From Bacteroidaceae bacterium (lineage in GTDB: Bacteria > Bacteroidota > Bacteroidia > Bacteroidales > Bacteroidaceae), in the NCBI GenBank assembly GCA_017516885.1, contig JAFXAR010000052.1, positions 1 through 47,077 of the forward strand: a stretch of 47,077 bases of DNA. The letters are read 5' to 3'. The notes under the pieces are model-generated. The model was not told where the DNA came from. It saw nothing but the letters and a program-made list of their open reading frames with translations, and did no database searches. Shown here one piece after another: positions 1 through 7,209 of this stretch. A program made the position numbers and the translations under genes. Numbering within the stretch: the first letter of the stretch is position 1; each line of letters opens with the position of its first letter.

Positions 1-126
1 ATGTACATTGACAACATCAAAATAATCAAGTGTGCCGGTGGGAAGCAGAAGGGAGTAGCCGTCTTTTTGCATAGTCTTTGAATTTTATTGACAGCAAAAA
101 TAAACATTTATTTTTTACCCCTCAAC

Positions 127-141
127 TTTTTACGTTGAGCC
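127..141 (+). repeat. left copy of the 14-15 bp island-edge repeat
   Basis: TTTTTACGTTGAGCC occurs here. Its last 14 bases recur twice at 2786-2816 in the same orientation, on the far side of the Septu-like genes and IS remnant. CTCAAC at 121-126 pairs with GTTGAG at 134-139, so this copy can form a small hairpin. It is either an IS end or a target/attachment duplication. Confidence 0.55.
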
Positions 142-238
142 AGAAATTATAGAAATTCATACTCCAAAAGTAGAAATCAAACCTTCAAACTCATTAAAAA
201 CAAGAGTTGTTGAGAAGATTCAAGACTCTAAAAAATGA
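137..238 (+). pseudogene. 3' fragment of an unidentified gene
   Basis: From the end of a short repeat (127-141) an open frame runs 33 codons to TGA at 236-238. Its composition is coding-like, rich in Glu, Lys and Ile and ending in Lys-Lys. It has no start of its own; the frame extends back only to a stop near 102. I read it as the end of a gene cut by an insertion whose edge is the repeat. The protein family is not recognised. The first 81 bases of the window hold another 26-codon frame ending at 79-81, too short to call. Low confidence. Confidence 0.25.
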
Positions 239-293
239 TGAAAAGTTCAATAGTAACATATAACAGCAATACACCCAGACTTTAATGGTTGAT

Positions 294-1007
294 TTACTTT
301 GTTAATATATGGTATCTCTGACGCATATACTGCAACTTCATATTTATTAATTCTTGATATTCTGCAGCTCTTTCATAACTAGAAATATAGCTGTCTAATT
401 TATCTGCGGTCCATTGTGATATAACTGTTATAAATGACTGCAATATCTGATATCTATATAATTTCAAAGTTATGCAATTTAAATTTAACATTTTTATACA
501 TAGAAAGGCTTCATATAATGAACCTTCTAACTCTTTTTCATTATTCATATAATCTTCCCACGTCCCGTAAAATCCATTGGGGATAATTTCGCCTAATATA
601 TTGTATCGGAAATAATTAGAGCATTCTGGATCTTGTATTAAATGAGGTATTTTATTATTAGATTTTATCTCGCCGCAATATTGCAAACGTTTTTCACACC
701 CTCGTGAATCAATACAACATGCATATATATTTGAATATTCAACTTGTAAATCGTGACTCAATTGATCTCCTGGTATATTCTCAGGATACAAATGCTCATT
801 ATGAGAACCGCGCACCAAATCTCCCTGGAAATGATCCATCTTCCTTTGACAATAACAACAAATACAATGTTGTTCTTTTCTAAGATCATTATTTAAGCGT
901 TCTTTATATGGAAAGTCGTTATACAACAAATTACACCCTGCCTGCTTTTGTTTATTTTTCCACGCAAGTAGGTATTCAGGAGGATTATTTTTTTCTATGT
1001 ATCTCAT
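294..1007 (-). CDS. ptuB: PtuB-like HNH endonuclease of a Septu-like defence system
   Basis: 237 aa predicted HNH nuclease, the likely effector partner of the ATPase encoded just upstream. A Cys cluster (CICCYC, about residues 48-53), the HNEHLYP motif (69-75) and a later Cys-rich stretch around ACCIDSRGC fit the TIGR02646 type of HNH protein found in Septu and in retron-PtuAB systems. I chose the ATG at 1007: a TTG 18 nt upstream would overlap the ATPase gene, whereas the ATG follows its TAA by one base, so translation is probably coupled. The gene is much more AT-rich than the housekeeping genes to the right, which fits acquisition by transfer. No reverse transcriptase is adjacent, so this is better called Septu than a retron. 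Activity is inferred from family and gene pairing only. Confidence 0.8.
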   Translation of the reverse strand: MRYIEKNNPPEYLLAWKNKQKQAGCNLLYNDFPYKERLNNDLRKEQHCICCYCQRKMDHFQGDLVRGSHNEHLYPENIPGDQLSHDLQVEYSNIYACCIDSRGCEKRLQYCGEIKSNNKIPHLIQDPECSNYFRYNILGEIIPNGFYGTWEDYMNNEKELEGSLYEAFLCIKMLNLNCITLKLYRYQILQSFITVISQWTADKLDSYISSYERAAEYQELINMKLQYMRQRYHILTK

Positions 1008-1008
1008 A

Positions 1009-2265
1009 TTACTCAATCTTCTCAAAAAAAGATAACATAATATCCGCTCTCTTTAGGTCTGAATGCGCTTCACCAAGCCACTTATTTAATTTCTCACGCC
1101 TATTCAATGCATCCTCAGAAAGACCCAAACCTTGCTCAATCTGTAATATATATGTATCGAGTTCTTTCTGATATTCAGGATTCATTCTCTGAACACCCAT
1201 CACCTGTAAAATCGAATCAGCATTTAAACCATATTGTAAAGGAAAGTCGTAAACCACTCCTTGACTAATACTATATATCCGACAATCCTCCAATGCACTA
1301 ATAACAACTGGAGCATGTGTCGTTACAAAGAACTGAATATTAGGGAATGCTTTTTGTAGATCTTGTAAAATATGCATTTGCCATTCTGGATGTAAATGTA
1401 AATCAATCTCATCAATCAACACAATTCCTTTTGTGGCTTTTGCAGCATCAACACCCAAGTGTGGATTCAACAAGGCGCATCGGAAAGCAATCTCCATAAC
1501 CATAGATAGCACCGAACGAACACCATCGCTTAATAGATGCATTGGCGTGAGATCTCCATTTGCAGCCTTCATTATGATTTCAGCTTTCTTTATATCATAA
1601 TATACATCACTACATCCGACACAAGCCTTAACGGCAGAATTTACCGCATTAAGCATCATAGACGGAGTCTCTTTTTGTATAGCATCTAAGGTCTCTGTAT
1701 AATATAGATTCTGAAAGAATTTTATATTTGTAAGTGAATCAAGAGCATTGTAGTACCCACGCAAACGACTACCATCTGCAATCACGCCAAAATCTTTCTT
1801 TTCTTTTTTATACCTATCAGTTGAGTAATATGCTAATAATGGGATATTTCCTTTACCATTCCTGACTGCATCCTGCATATCCATAGATACTTTCTGCATT
1901 TCCTTGGCTTTATTTCTAGTTGTAGCACCACCCTTCTTCTCTAATGAACGAATCCATGATATATCAATAGGCTGTTCATTCCCTGTAAAATTTGTAATAC
2001 AACCACAGGCCTCAATCCAAACAGGATATTGAGGCTCAAGATTCTGTAATCGCACATCATCTTGAACAATTCCAGGACTTGATATTTTGTCCTTATATTT
2101 ATCCACATTCAAAAATAAAGAGCCAACAGCAATACGTATTGCCTCCAAAATAGAAGATTTACCAGTACCGTTAATACCAACAAAGACATTCATTCTGGGA
2201 TGAAATTGTATTTCCGTATTTACATAACATTTAAAGTTATTCAAACGAATCTTGTTAAGTTTCAT
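1009..2265 (-). CDS. ptuA: PtuA-like AAA/ABC ATPase of a Septu-like defence system
   Basis: 418 aa predicted ATPase of the RecF/OLD-like ABC class. It opens with the typical KLNKIRLNNFKCY start of these proteins, then a Walker A loop GINGTGKSS (about residues 30-38), an ABC-signature-like segment LLSDGVRSVLSM, a Walker B with IVLIDEIDLHLHP and a switch histidine in TTHAP. With the HNH gene one base downstream this is the PtuA-PtuB layout. Known Septu and retron-Septu ATPases assemble with PtuB and control its nuclease during phage infection; that role is inferred here. The start is the ATG at 2265; a TTG two codons upstream is possible. The gene is first in a two-gene unit transcribed leftward. 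Confidence 0.82.
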   Translation of the reverse strand: MKLNKIRLNNFKCYVNTEIQFHPRMNVFVGINGTGKSSILEAIRIAVGSLFLNVDKYKDKISSPGIVQDDVRLQNLEPQYPVWIEACGCITNFTGNEQPIDISWIRSLEKKGGATTRNKAKEMQKVSMDMQDAVRNGKGNIPLLAYYSTDRYKKEKKDFGVIADGSRLRGYYNALDSLTNIKFFQNLYYTETLDAIQKETPSMMLNAVNSAVKACVGCSDVYYDIKKAEIIMKAANGDLTPMHLLSDGVRSVLSMVMEIAFRCALLNPHLGVDAAKATKGIVLIDEIDLHLHPEWQMHILQDLQKAFPNIQFFVTTHAPVVISALEDCRIYSISQGVVYDFPLQYGLNADSILQVMGVQRMNPEYQKELDTYILQIEQGLGLSEDALNRREKLNKWLGEAHSDLKRADIMLSFFEKIE

Positions 2266-2581
2266 ATTCAATATCTATTATATTTCTAATCAAATGTAAT
2301 ACAAGCAATAACATATTCAATGCAAAGATAGCGAAAATCTCTCATAAAAATGTTTCATCGCAATAGTTTTTCTCTTTTTACAGCATTTAGTATTGCTATT
2401 TCATTAATACTTATAGTTTCATTCCTCTGCTCTTCTTTGGCTGTATAAGTTTACGGATTGATTGTCGGAGTTTGTCGTATTGCTCGCAGAACCATTGGCT
2501 GAGAGGTATCCTATTTGCGGTTAGAGTAAGCCGTTTGTCGCTATCTCGCAGAATCTGCAAAGGGGTATTATCCGTTGAAAC
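2266..2581. other. AT-rich intergenic stretch with no intact gene
   Basis: This stretch holds the putative promoter region of the Septu-like pair and, from about 2440, sequence that probably belonged to the transposase whose 3' end follows. Frames in it are broken and I could not join them to the remnant. No RNA gene or retron reverse transcriptase is visible. Confidence 0.4.
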
Positions 2582-2767
2582 CATCGATTATGCTCCGAAG
2601 AGAATAGCCTATTTTATGAGAAGATTCTCAACTTCTTCGACAAGCGTTCAACAAATGCCGCATCAGAGAGCTTCAACTCTAAAATCAAGGCTTTCAGAGC
2701 ACAATTCAGGGGGGGGGTGAAAGATAAAGATTTTTTCCTTTTCAGACTGGCAAAATTATATGCATGA
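2582..2767 (+). pseudogene. C-terminal remnant of an ISAon1/ISL3-like transposase
   Basis: About 61 codons remain open to TGA at 2765-2767. They include FFDKRSTNAASESFNSKIKA, then a short Gly/Val-Lys stretch and DFFLFRLAKLYA, which I recognise as the conserved C-terminal end of the ISAon1-type (ISL3-related) transposases common in Bacteroidota. A run of nine G at 2709-2717 stays in frame. The N-terminal and catalytic parts are missing or scrambled, so the gene is dead. Two tandem copies of a 17-bp sequence follow at 2783-2816 and may be the right end of the IS. The remnant suggests IS activity helped bring or trap the defence genes. Confidence 0.6.
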
Positions 2768-2782
2768 ATACAAAATCCCTCA

Positions 2783-2816
2783 GAATTTTACGTTGAGCCG
2801 AATTTTACGTTGAGCC
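2783..2816 (+). repeat. tandem 17-bp repeat, right copies of the island-edge repeat
   Basis: GAATTTTACGTTGAGCC occurs twice head to tail (2783-2799 and 2800-2816). Its 14-bp core TTTTACGTTGAGCC is also at 128-141. The pair lies 16 bp after the transposase remnant's stop, where an IS terminal repeat would be expected, and about 70 bp from the 3' end of tRNA-Glu. Confidence 0.6.
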
Positions 2817-2853
2817 CTTGATTTTGATTCCATTCCATCGTCAAAGTCTGGAC

Positions 2854-2880
2854 ATAAAAAAAGAACCTCAAAAGGTTCTT
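2854..2880 (-). terminator. terminator of the tRNA operon
   Basis: AAGAACCT (2861-2868) and AGGTTCTT (2873-2880) form an 8-bp stem with a 4-base loop. On the minus strand the stem is followed by a T-run. It lies just after the last tRNA gene of the leftward operon. Confidence 0.75.
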
Positions 2881-2886
2881 CATTTG

Positions 2887-2958
2887 TAGCGCCTACGGGA
2901 ATCGAACCCGTGTTCCATGCGTGAGAGGCATGTGTCCTAGCCACTAGACGAAAGCGCC
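2887..2958 (-). tRNA. tRNA-Glu (anticodon CTC), copy 2
   Basis: 72-nt cloverleaf on the minus strand. The anticodon stem-loop reads CATGC-CTCTCAC-GCATG, so the anticodon is CTC (codon GAG). The T-arm is ACGGG-TTCGATT-CCCGT. The acceptor stem has two G-U pairs and the discriminator base is A. CCA is not encoded. It is the last tRNA of a three-tRNA operon and has the same sequence as the copy at 3023-3094. Confidence 0.93.
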
Positions 2959-3022
2959 ATTTTAAATTATTTTATACGCTCATGGGAATCAAAATCGCAT
3001 TCATTTATTCCCACCTGCTTTG

Positions 3023-3094
3023 TAGCGCCTACGGGAATCGAACCCGTGTTCCATGCGTGAGAGGCATGTGTCCTAGCCACTAGACGAAAGCGCC
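3023..3094 (-). tRNA. tRNA-Glu (anticodon CTC), copy 1
   Basis: Identical to the tRNA-Glu(CTC) gene at 2887-2958 and separated from it by 64 bp, so a local duplication. It is the middle gene of the leftward tRNA operon. Confidence 0.93.
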
Positions 3095-3109
3095 ATTTGC
3101 AAAAATAAG

Positions 3110-3196
3110 CGGAAGCTGGGGGATTCGAACCCCCGGTACGGTAACCCGTACGGCAGTTTAGCAAACTGCTGGTTTCAGCCACTCACCCAAACTTCC
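3110..3196 (-). tRNA. tRNA-Ser (anticodon GCT)
   Basis: 87-nt class II tRNA with a long variable arm (GTACGGGTTACCGTAC). The anticodon loop TTGCTAA gives GCT, reading AGC/AGU. The T-arm GGGGG-TTCGAAT-CCCCC pairs fully and the discriminator is G. It is the first gene of the operon and lies about 30 bp from the promoter at 3227-3258. Confidence 0.94.
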
Positions 3197-3226
3197 AGGG
3201 AAGTGCTCCACTCTCATTTTGCGTTG

Positions 3227-3258
3227 CAAAGGTAGCGCGTTATATTCAAATAAGCAAA
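3227..3258 (-). promoter_or_regulatory. promoter of the tRNA-Ser/Glu/Glu operon
   Basis: On the minus strand TTTG (3255-3258), a 20-nt spacer and TACCTTTG (3227-3234) match the Bacteroidota primary-sigma promoter (-33 TTTG, -7 TAnnTTTG). It sits just upstream of tRNA-Ser. Confidence 0.75.
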
Positions 3259-3378
3259 TATTGAGTGGATTATTTTTCAAAAAAATAGAAAAATCATTAT
3301 TCACATGTATCTTTAAGTTGCTTTCCTTGGTTTGTCTGCACTATTTTGCCTATTTTTACAAGGAAAATCAAAAAACAG

Positions 3379-4332
3379 ATGCCAATAGAAGTCACAAGAT
3401 ACACCCCCGCGCAGAGGGATGAATGGAATGCCTTTGTAAAAAAGGCAAAGAATGCAACATTCCTTTTTGAGCGCGAATACATGGATTATCACTCCTGCCG
3501 TTTCGTTGACTTCTCGCTGATGTTCTACAAGGATGGAAGGCTCACTGCCCTGCTGCCGGCAAACATAAAGGAAAGCGAAGGCATTATTGAATCACACGGC
3601 GGGCTGACCTATGGCGGACTTGTAACAGACGCTGCAGCAAAGACAATAGATGTTCTTGACATTTTTGCAGCAGCAAAGGCGTTTTTGCAGGAAAAAACAG
3701 GGGCAAGCCGCATTATCATAAAGCCATTGCCGGCAATATACCACTCAATGCCATCGGACGAGATGCTTTATGCACTATTCAGGATGAATGCAAAAGTGAT
3801 TGCAAGAGGCATATCCACCACCATTGACAACAGCAGCAGACTAAAATTCAGCCAGCTAAGGCAGCGCGGCGTAAAAAAGGCCAAAAGTCTTGGCGTAGCG
3901 TGCAACGAAAGCAACGACTACGAAGGATTCTGGAAAATCCTCACGCAGAACCTTTCAGAAAGACACGGCTGCTTGCCTGTACACAGCATTGAAGAGATAA
4001 AAATGCTGCAGAACCGTTTCCCTGAAAACATAAAGCTCCACACAGCCGTATTTGGAAATGAAATAGCAGCAGGCATTGTTGTTTACCTTACGCAAACAGT
4101 TGCGCACTTTCAATACATAAGCGCATCGCCAAAAGGCAAAGAGAGCGGCGCGCTTGATGCATTGACTGCGCATCTAATTGATAATGTATACCACGAAAAG
4201 CAGTATATTGACTTTGGAATATCCACCGAACAGGGCGGGAGAACGCTCAACGAAGGCCTTATATCCCAAAAGGAGGGATTCGGAGGACGCGGCATAATAT
4301 ACGACACCTACGAAATGCCGCTGCAGCAGTAA
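3379..4332 (+). CDS. GNAT/FemAB-like acetyltransferase-fold protein
   Basis: 317 aa, no signal peptide, probably cytoplasmic. The overall pattern is that of FemAB-related GNAT proteins: an N-terminal half with a FLFEREYMDYH-type segment, a middle with QLRQRGVKKAKSLGV, and a C-terminal AHFQYISASPKGKESGALDAL segment followed by YIDFGISTEQGG. Relatives transfer acyl or aminoacyl groups, for example in envelope or polysaccharide assembly; the substrate here is unknown. I chose the ATG at 3379 because the 11 codons upstream lie in an AT-rich leader that looks non-coding. The gene stands alone, convergent with guaD 0 bases away (stops adjoin). Similar in general type to the product at 43102-44088. 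Confidence 0.6.
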   Translation: MPIEVTRYTPAQRDEWNAFVKKAKNATFLFEREYMDYHSCRFVDFSLMFYKDGRLTALLPANIKESEGIIESHGGLTYGGLVTDAAAKTIDVLDIFAAAKAFLQEKTGASRIIIKPLPAIYHSMPSDEMLYALFRMNAKVIARGISTTIDNSSRLKFSQLRQRGVKKAKSLGVACNESNDYEGFWKILTQNLSERHGCLPVHSIEEIKMLQNRFPENIKLHTAVFGNEIAAGIVVYLTQTVAHFQYISASPKGKESGALDALTAHLIDNVYHEKQYIDFGISTEQGGRTLNEGLISQKEGFGGRGIIYDTYEMPLQQ

Positions 4333-4800
4333 TCAATACTCTACCTTGTCGCATTTCCCACGCCACTCGTCAAATGGAGCAACAGCCTCATCGGGCAGAA
4401 TATTTTCCACAGGCTTATTTCGCTCCTGCGGTTTAAGTTCAAGTTCCTTGTAGATAAACGAATCGTCAAAGCCGGCCTTTGCCGCATCGTACTGGCTGGC
4501 ACCATAATATATCTTGTCAAGATGCGCCCAATAGATAGCTCCAAGGCACATTGGACACGGTTCGCACGACGTGTAGATTACACATCCGCTAAGATTAAAT
4601 GTCCCCAATTTAGTACATGCCGCGCGAATTGCGCTAACCTCGGCATGCGCCGTAGGGTCATTGTTCGCAGTAACCCTATTCACTCCGGCCGACACCACCT
4701 CGCCATCCTTCACAATCACAGCGCCGAACGGGCCGCCGCCGTTCCTGACATTCTCAACCGCCAGTTCTATTGCCTTACGCATAAAATCCTGATGTCTCAT
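4333..4800 (-). CDS. guaD: guanine deaminase
   Basis: 155 aa cytosolic zinc deaminase converting guanine to xanthine and ammonia in purine salvage. The zinc and proton-transfer site is HAEV (H52, E54) plus PCPMC (C82, C85). The stretch YDAAKAGFDDSFIYKEL and the C-terminal aromatic end resemble Bacillus subtilis GuaD closely, and length matches, which favours GuaD over tRNA adenosine deaminase TadA. The start ATG at 4800 is followed upstream by a dispersed inverted-repeat element (from 4813), so its promoter must lie in or beyond that element. It ends against the 3' end of the GNAT-like gene. Confidence 0.88.
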   Translation of the reverse strand: MRHQDFMRKAIELAVENVRNGGGPFGAVIVKDGEVVSAGVNRVTANNDPTAHAEVSAIRAACTKLGTFNLSGCVIYTSCEPCPMCLGAIYWAHLDKIYYGASQYDAAKAGFDDSFIYKELELKPQERNKPVENILPDEAVAPFDEWRGKCDKVEY

Positions 4801-4812
4801 ACAGCAAATCGT

Positions 4813-4925
4813 TTTAAGAAGCAGTTTAAATTTCTAAAAAATATTGTTCCCATTGAAACCATCTTGTTTGTTTCGCTATTTTTGCTCTATAAAAAAATTG
4901 GCGATATAAATTCAAACAGCTTCTA
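4813..4925 (+). repeat. dispersed inverted-repeat element, copy 1 (degenerate)
   Basis: The ends GCAGTTTAAATTTCTAAAAA and GATATAAATTCAAACAGC are roughly inverted. The core shares TTGTTTGTTTCGC and GGCGATATAAATTC with copies at 21017-21104 and 41855-41946. This copy carries extra bases in the middle. It lies directly 5' of guaD. Confidence 0.6.
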
Positions 4926-5053
4926 ATAATTAAACACCGCAAAACAGGATAGTGTTCCCAAGGGAACTGCCAACCAATAACAAAATTACATCATGTCCAG
5001 CAAACCAAAAAGCATTTAACCATTATTAACCGGCAACGCTGCGCGCAAAAAAA

Positions 5054-5075
5054 GGACCGCAAGATTTTGCAGTCC
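5054..5075 (-). terminator. possible terminator after the LytTR gene
   Basis: GGAC-N-GCAA / TTGC-N-GTCC form an imperfect hairpin 34 bp past the stop of the leftward response-regulator gene, followed on the minus strand by a T-rich run. Confidence 0.5.
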
Positions 5076-5109
5076 AAATTACAATGCCATGAACGATACG
5101 CCTATCCCC

Positions 5110-5868
5110 CTATCTTCCCTTACCGATGAAATATTTGTCAATATAGTCAAAAAATGCATCCTTGTACATTTCGCCAATAGGCACATACACATCGCCATCA
5201 TACACAATACGCATTTTGGCAACCTCCTTTATCTTTCCAAGGTTCACAATATACGACCTGTGAACGCGCATAAAGGAATCCTGCGGCAAGGCATCCTCAA
5301 CCTTCTTCATGCTCAAGAGCGATATGACAGGCTTAGCCTGCCCCTCCACATAAATACGGACATATTCGCTCATGCTCTCAACATAAACAATTGAAGATAT
5401 TGGAATACGCAGAATTCTGTAATCGGACTTGACAAACAGGGAATCATGCATCTCCTTTGTCTCGGCCGCAGCCGCATGCAAGGCCTCATGCCTAGCCATA
5501 GCCATCTCGCGCAAGTCAATCTGCTCCTTCACCTTGTTTGCAGCCTTGAGGAAGTCCTCAAAGCATATAGGCTTGAGCAGATAATCTACCGCATCTACCT
5601 TAAAACCCTCCAGCGCATATTCCGAATATGCCGTTGTAAACACCACCATGGGAGGGCGGGAGAGGGAACGCACCAGCTGCAGACCATTCACATCGGGCAT
5701 GTTTATATCCAGGAACATAACATCAACCTGCTCCTTGCCCAACAGTTCAATAGCCTCTGCTGCACTGCAGCACGTCCCTGCGCACTCCATAAATGGCGTG
5801 CGCTCAACATATTTCTCCATTTGCACCACGGCCAACGGCTCGTCGTCAATTATCAAGCACCTTATCAT
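5110..5868 (-). CDS. LytTR-family response regulator
   Basis: 252 aa. The N-terminal receiver domain (1-120) has the acidic pocket at IIDDE (8-10), phosphoacceptor D54 in FLDINMPD and the conserved Lys in YLLKP (K99). The C-terminal LytTR DNA-binding domain (about 145-245) contains VYVESMSEYVRIY and the FMRVHRSYIVN signature. It overlaps the sensor kinase gene by 23 nt, so the two form an operon with coupled translation. By family, phosphorylation by the kinase lets the LytTR domain bind direct repeats upstream of target genes; targets cannot be seen here. Confidence 0.93.
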   Translation of the reverse strand: MIRCLIIDDEPLAVVQMEKYVERTPFMECAGTCCSAAEAIELLGKEQVDVMFLDINMPDVNGLQLVRSLSRPPMVVFTTAYSEYALEGFKVDAVDYLLKPICFEDFLKAANKVKEQIDLREMAMARHEALHAAAAETKEMHDSLFVKSDYRILRIPISSIVYVESMSEYVRIYVEGQAKPVISLLSMKKVEDALPQDSFMRVHRSYIVNLGKIKEVAKMRIVYDGDVYVPIGEMYKDAFFDYIDKYFIGKGR

Positions 5869-7039
5869 AACTCATAGGAATTTTAAGAACCACATTATAT
5901 CTGCTGCCGTCATTGGTTATCTCCAAAGACGCCTTGCCGCCATAAATAAGCCCAAGCCTCTTTCTTGCATTCTCTATGCCAATCCCCTTGGATGCAGTAT
6001 CCAATGCGCCCGCACCATCTCCGCACAAACTGTTGCTGCACGCAAAAAGCACTGTTTCCGAAGCCTCATCCACTGACACAGAGACATCAATGTCCGACTC
6101 CTTATTATACGACACCCCATGCTTGAAGGCATTCTCCACAAAAACAATCAGGAGCAAGGAGGGCACATATACCCCCCGCGCATCTTCAGCATCAAAATTC
6201 ACCTTCACCGTCAGCCTTTCGGTATACCTCAAGCGCATGAGATCAATATAGCTTTTCAGGAACACAAGGTCCTTCTCAAGAGGAACAAGCGACGATGTTG
6301 AATCATAAAGCACATACCTCATCATTTTCGAGAGTTTCACAACAGCCTTCTGCGCCCTGCTCCCATCAATATCAATCAGTGAATGGATATTATTGAGAGT
6401 GTTCATGAAAAAGTGCGGGTTTATCTGATACTTGAGATACTCGAGTTCGGCCTTCAGTTTCTCCCGCTCAAGTTCCTGGTATCTCTCGTCGCGCCTCATT
6501 GCAAAGAAAGTCATGCGCACGCATATATTGAAGAAGAGCACAAACACCACAATAAAAACCTTCATGCTGCCCGGATTGGAGACAGTGAAAAGCAGTCTCT
6601 TGCCGGGTTCTTTCTTATGATGATGGCGGTGCGGCATCGGATGCCTGAAGCCATCATGCGGCCTCATGCCATCGCGAGAGAAGTCCTTTGGCGGAACGCC
6701 CTCATGCATAACCCTGTCGGGCAATGGCGGCGGTTTCTTCTCAAAATCTGTTGAAAAGATATAAATCATGCACGATGCCACAACAACGCACAGCGAATAA
6801 ATAATATAGTACCCGCCTCTCTTTTTATAAAGAAAGAAGGGTACTAATATCCAATTGTTCAAAACGAACATCACAGCCGCCGGAAGAAGAAACTCCCAAA
6901 AGTTGAGAAGTTCATCAAAAGTAAGATTGCTCCCAGAGACACCGATAAAGTCGCCCCACACCGGGGAGAGCATCAATATGCCCCAGAAAAAGAGGTATAT
7001 AAAATATTCACTGTATCTTTTGCCTATGCTTAATGCCAT
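5846..7039 (-). CDS. LytS-type sensor histidine kinase with a His/Pro-rich loop
   Basis: 397 aa inner-membrane sensor. Predicted helices are at about 12-25, 50-70, 77-96 and 161-180. Between helices 3 and 4 is a ~64-residue loop, periplasmic if the N-terminus is inside, with KKPPPLP and HPMPHRHHHKK. A short linker leads to the His_kinase domain with phosphoacceptor H209 in YQINPHFFMNTLNN. The ATPase part has the N box ENAFKHGV and a GIGIENARKRL G box. The open frame extends 47 codons upstream, but ATG 7039 (MALSIGKRY) begins just before the first helix and is preferred. The His-rich loop could bind metal ions or sense pH; that is inference. Confidence 0.88.
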   Translation of the reverse strand: MALSIGKRYSEYFIYLFFWGILMLSPVWGDFIGVSGSNLTFDELLNFWEFLLPAAVMFVLNNWILVPFFLYKKRGGYYIIYSLCVVVASCMIYIFSTDFEKKPPPLPDRVMHEGVPPKDFSRDGMRPHDGFRHPMPHRHHHKKEPGKRLLFTVSNPGSMKVFIVVFVLFFNICVRMTFFAMRRDERYQELEREKLKAELEYLKYQINPHFFMNTLNNIHSLIDIDGSRAQKAVVKLSKMMRYVLYDSTSSLVPLEKDLVFLKSYIDLMRLRYTERLTVKVNFDAEDARGVYVPSLLLIVFVENAFKHGVSYNKESDIDVSVSVDEASETVLFACSNSLCGDGAGALDTASKGIGIENARKRLGLIYGGKASLEITNDGSRYNVVLKIPMSYDKVLDN

Positions 7040-7209
7040 TTCAAAAACTGATTGTTGCACAAGTGCAGAACCAAACTGAATGCAAGATAATACTTTAATC
7101 CATGACAAATAAGCGAAATCAGCAGAAAGCAGAGTTTTCTCAACCAATCGCCCATTGCGCTGCCTGCGCCGGCAGCCCAAGTGGACAGCAGGAGAAATCA
7201 GGCAGTTTC

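Noticed and set aside
2472-2720. Open frame of 82 codons on the + strand
   Set aside because: It is a wrong-frame reading through the transposase remnant; the conserved transposase residues are in another frame (2582-2767).
1-2900. Retron (reverse transcriptase plus PtuAB)
   Set aside because: No reverse transcriptase frame or msr/msd-like hairpin is visible beside the PtuA/PtuB-like genes.
2887-3196. tRNA-Glu 3' end as attachment site of the Septu island
   Set aside because: No duplicate of the tRNA 3' end is found at the left side of the island, and there is no integrase; the edge repeats do not overlap the tRNA.
7040-7209. 47-residue N-terminal extension of the sensor kinase
   Set aside because: The extension lacks a good start context and the ATG at 7039 precedes the first membrane helix directly.
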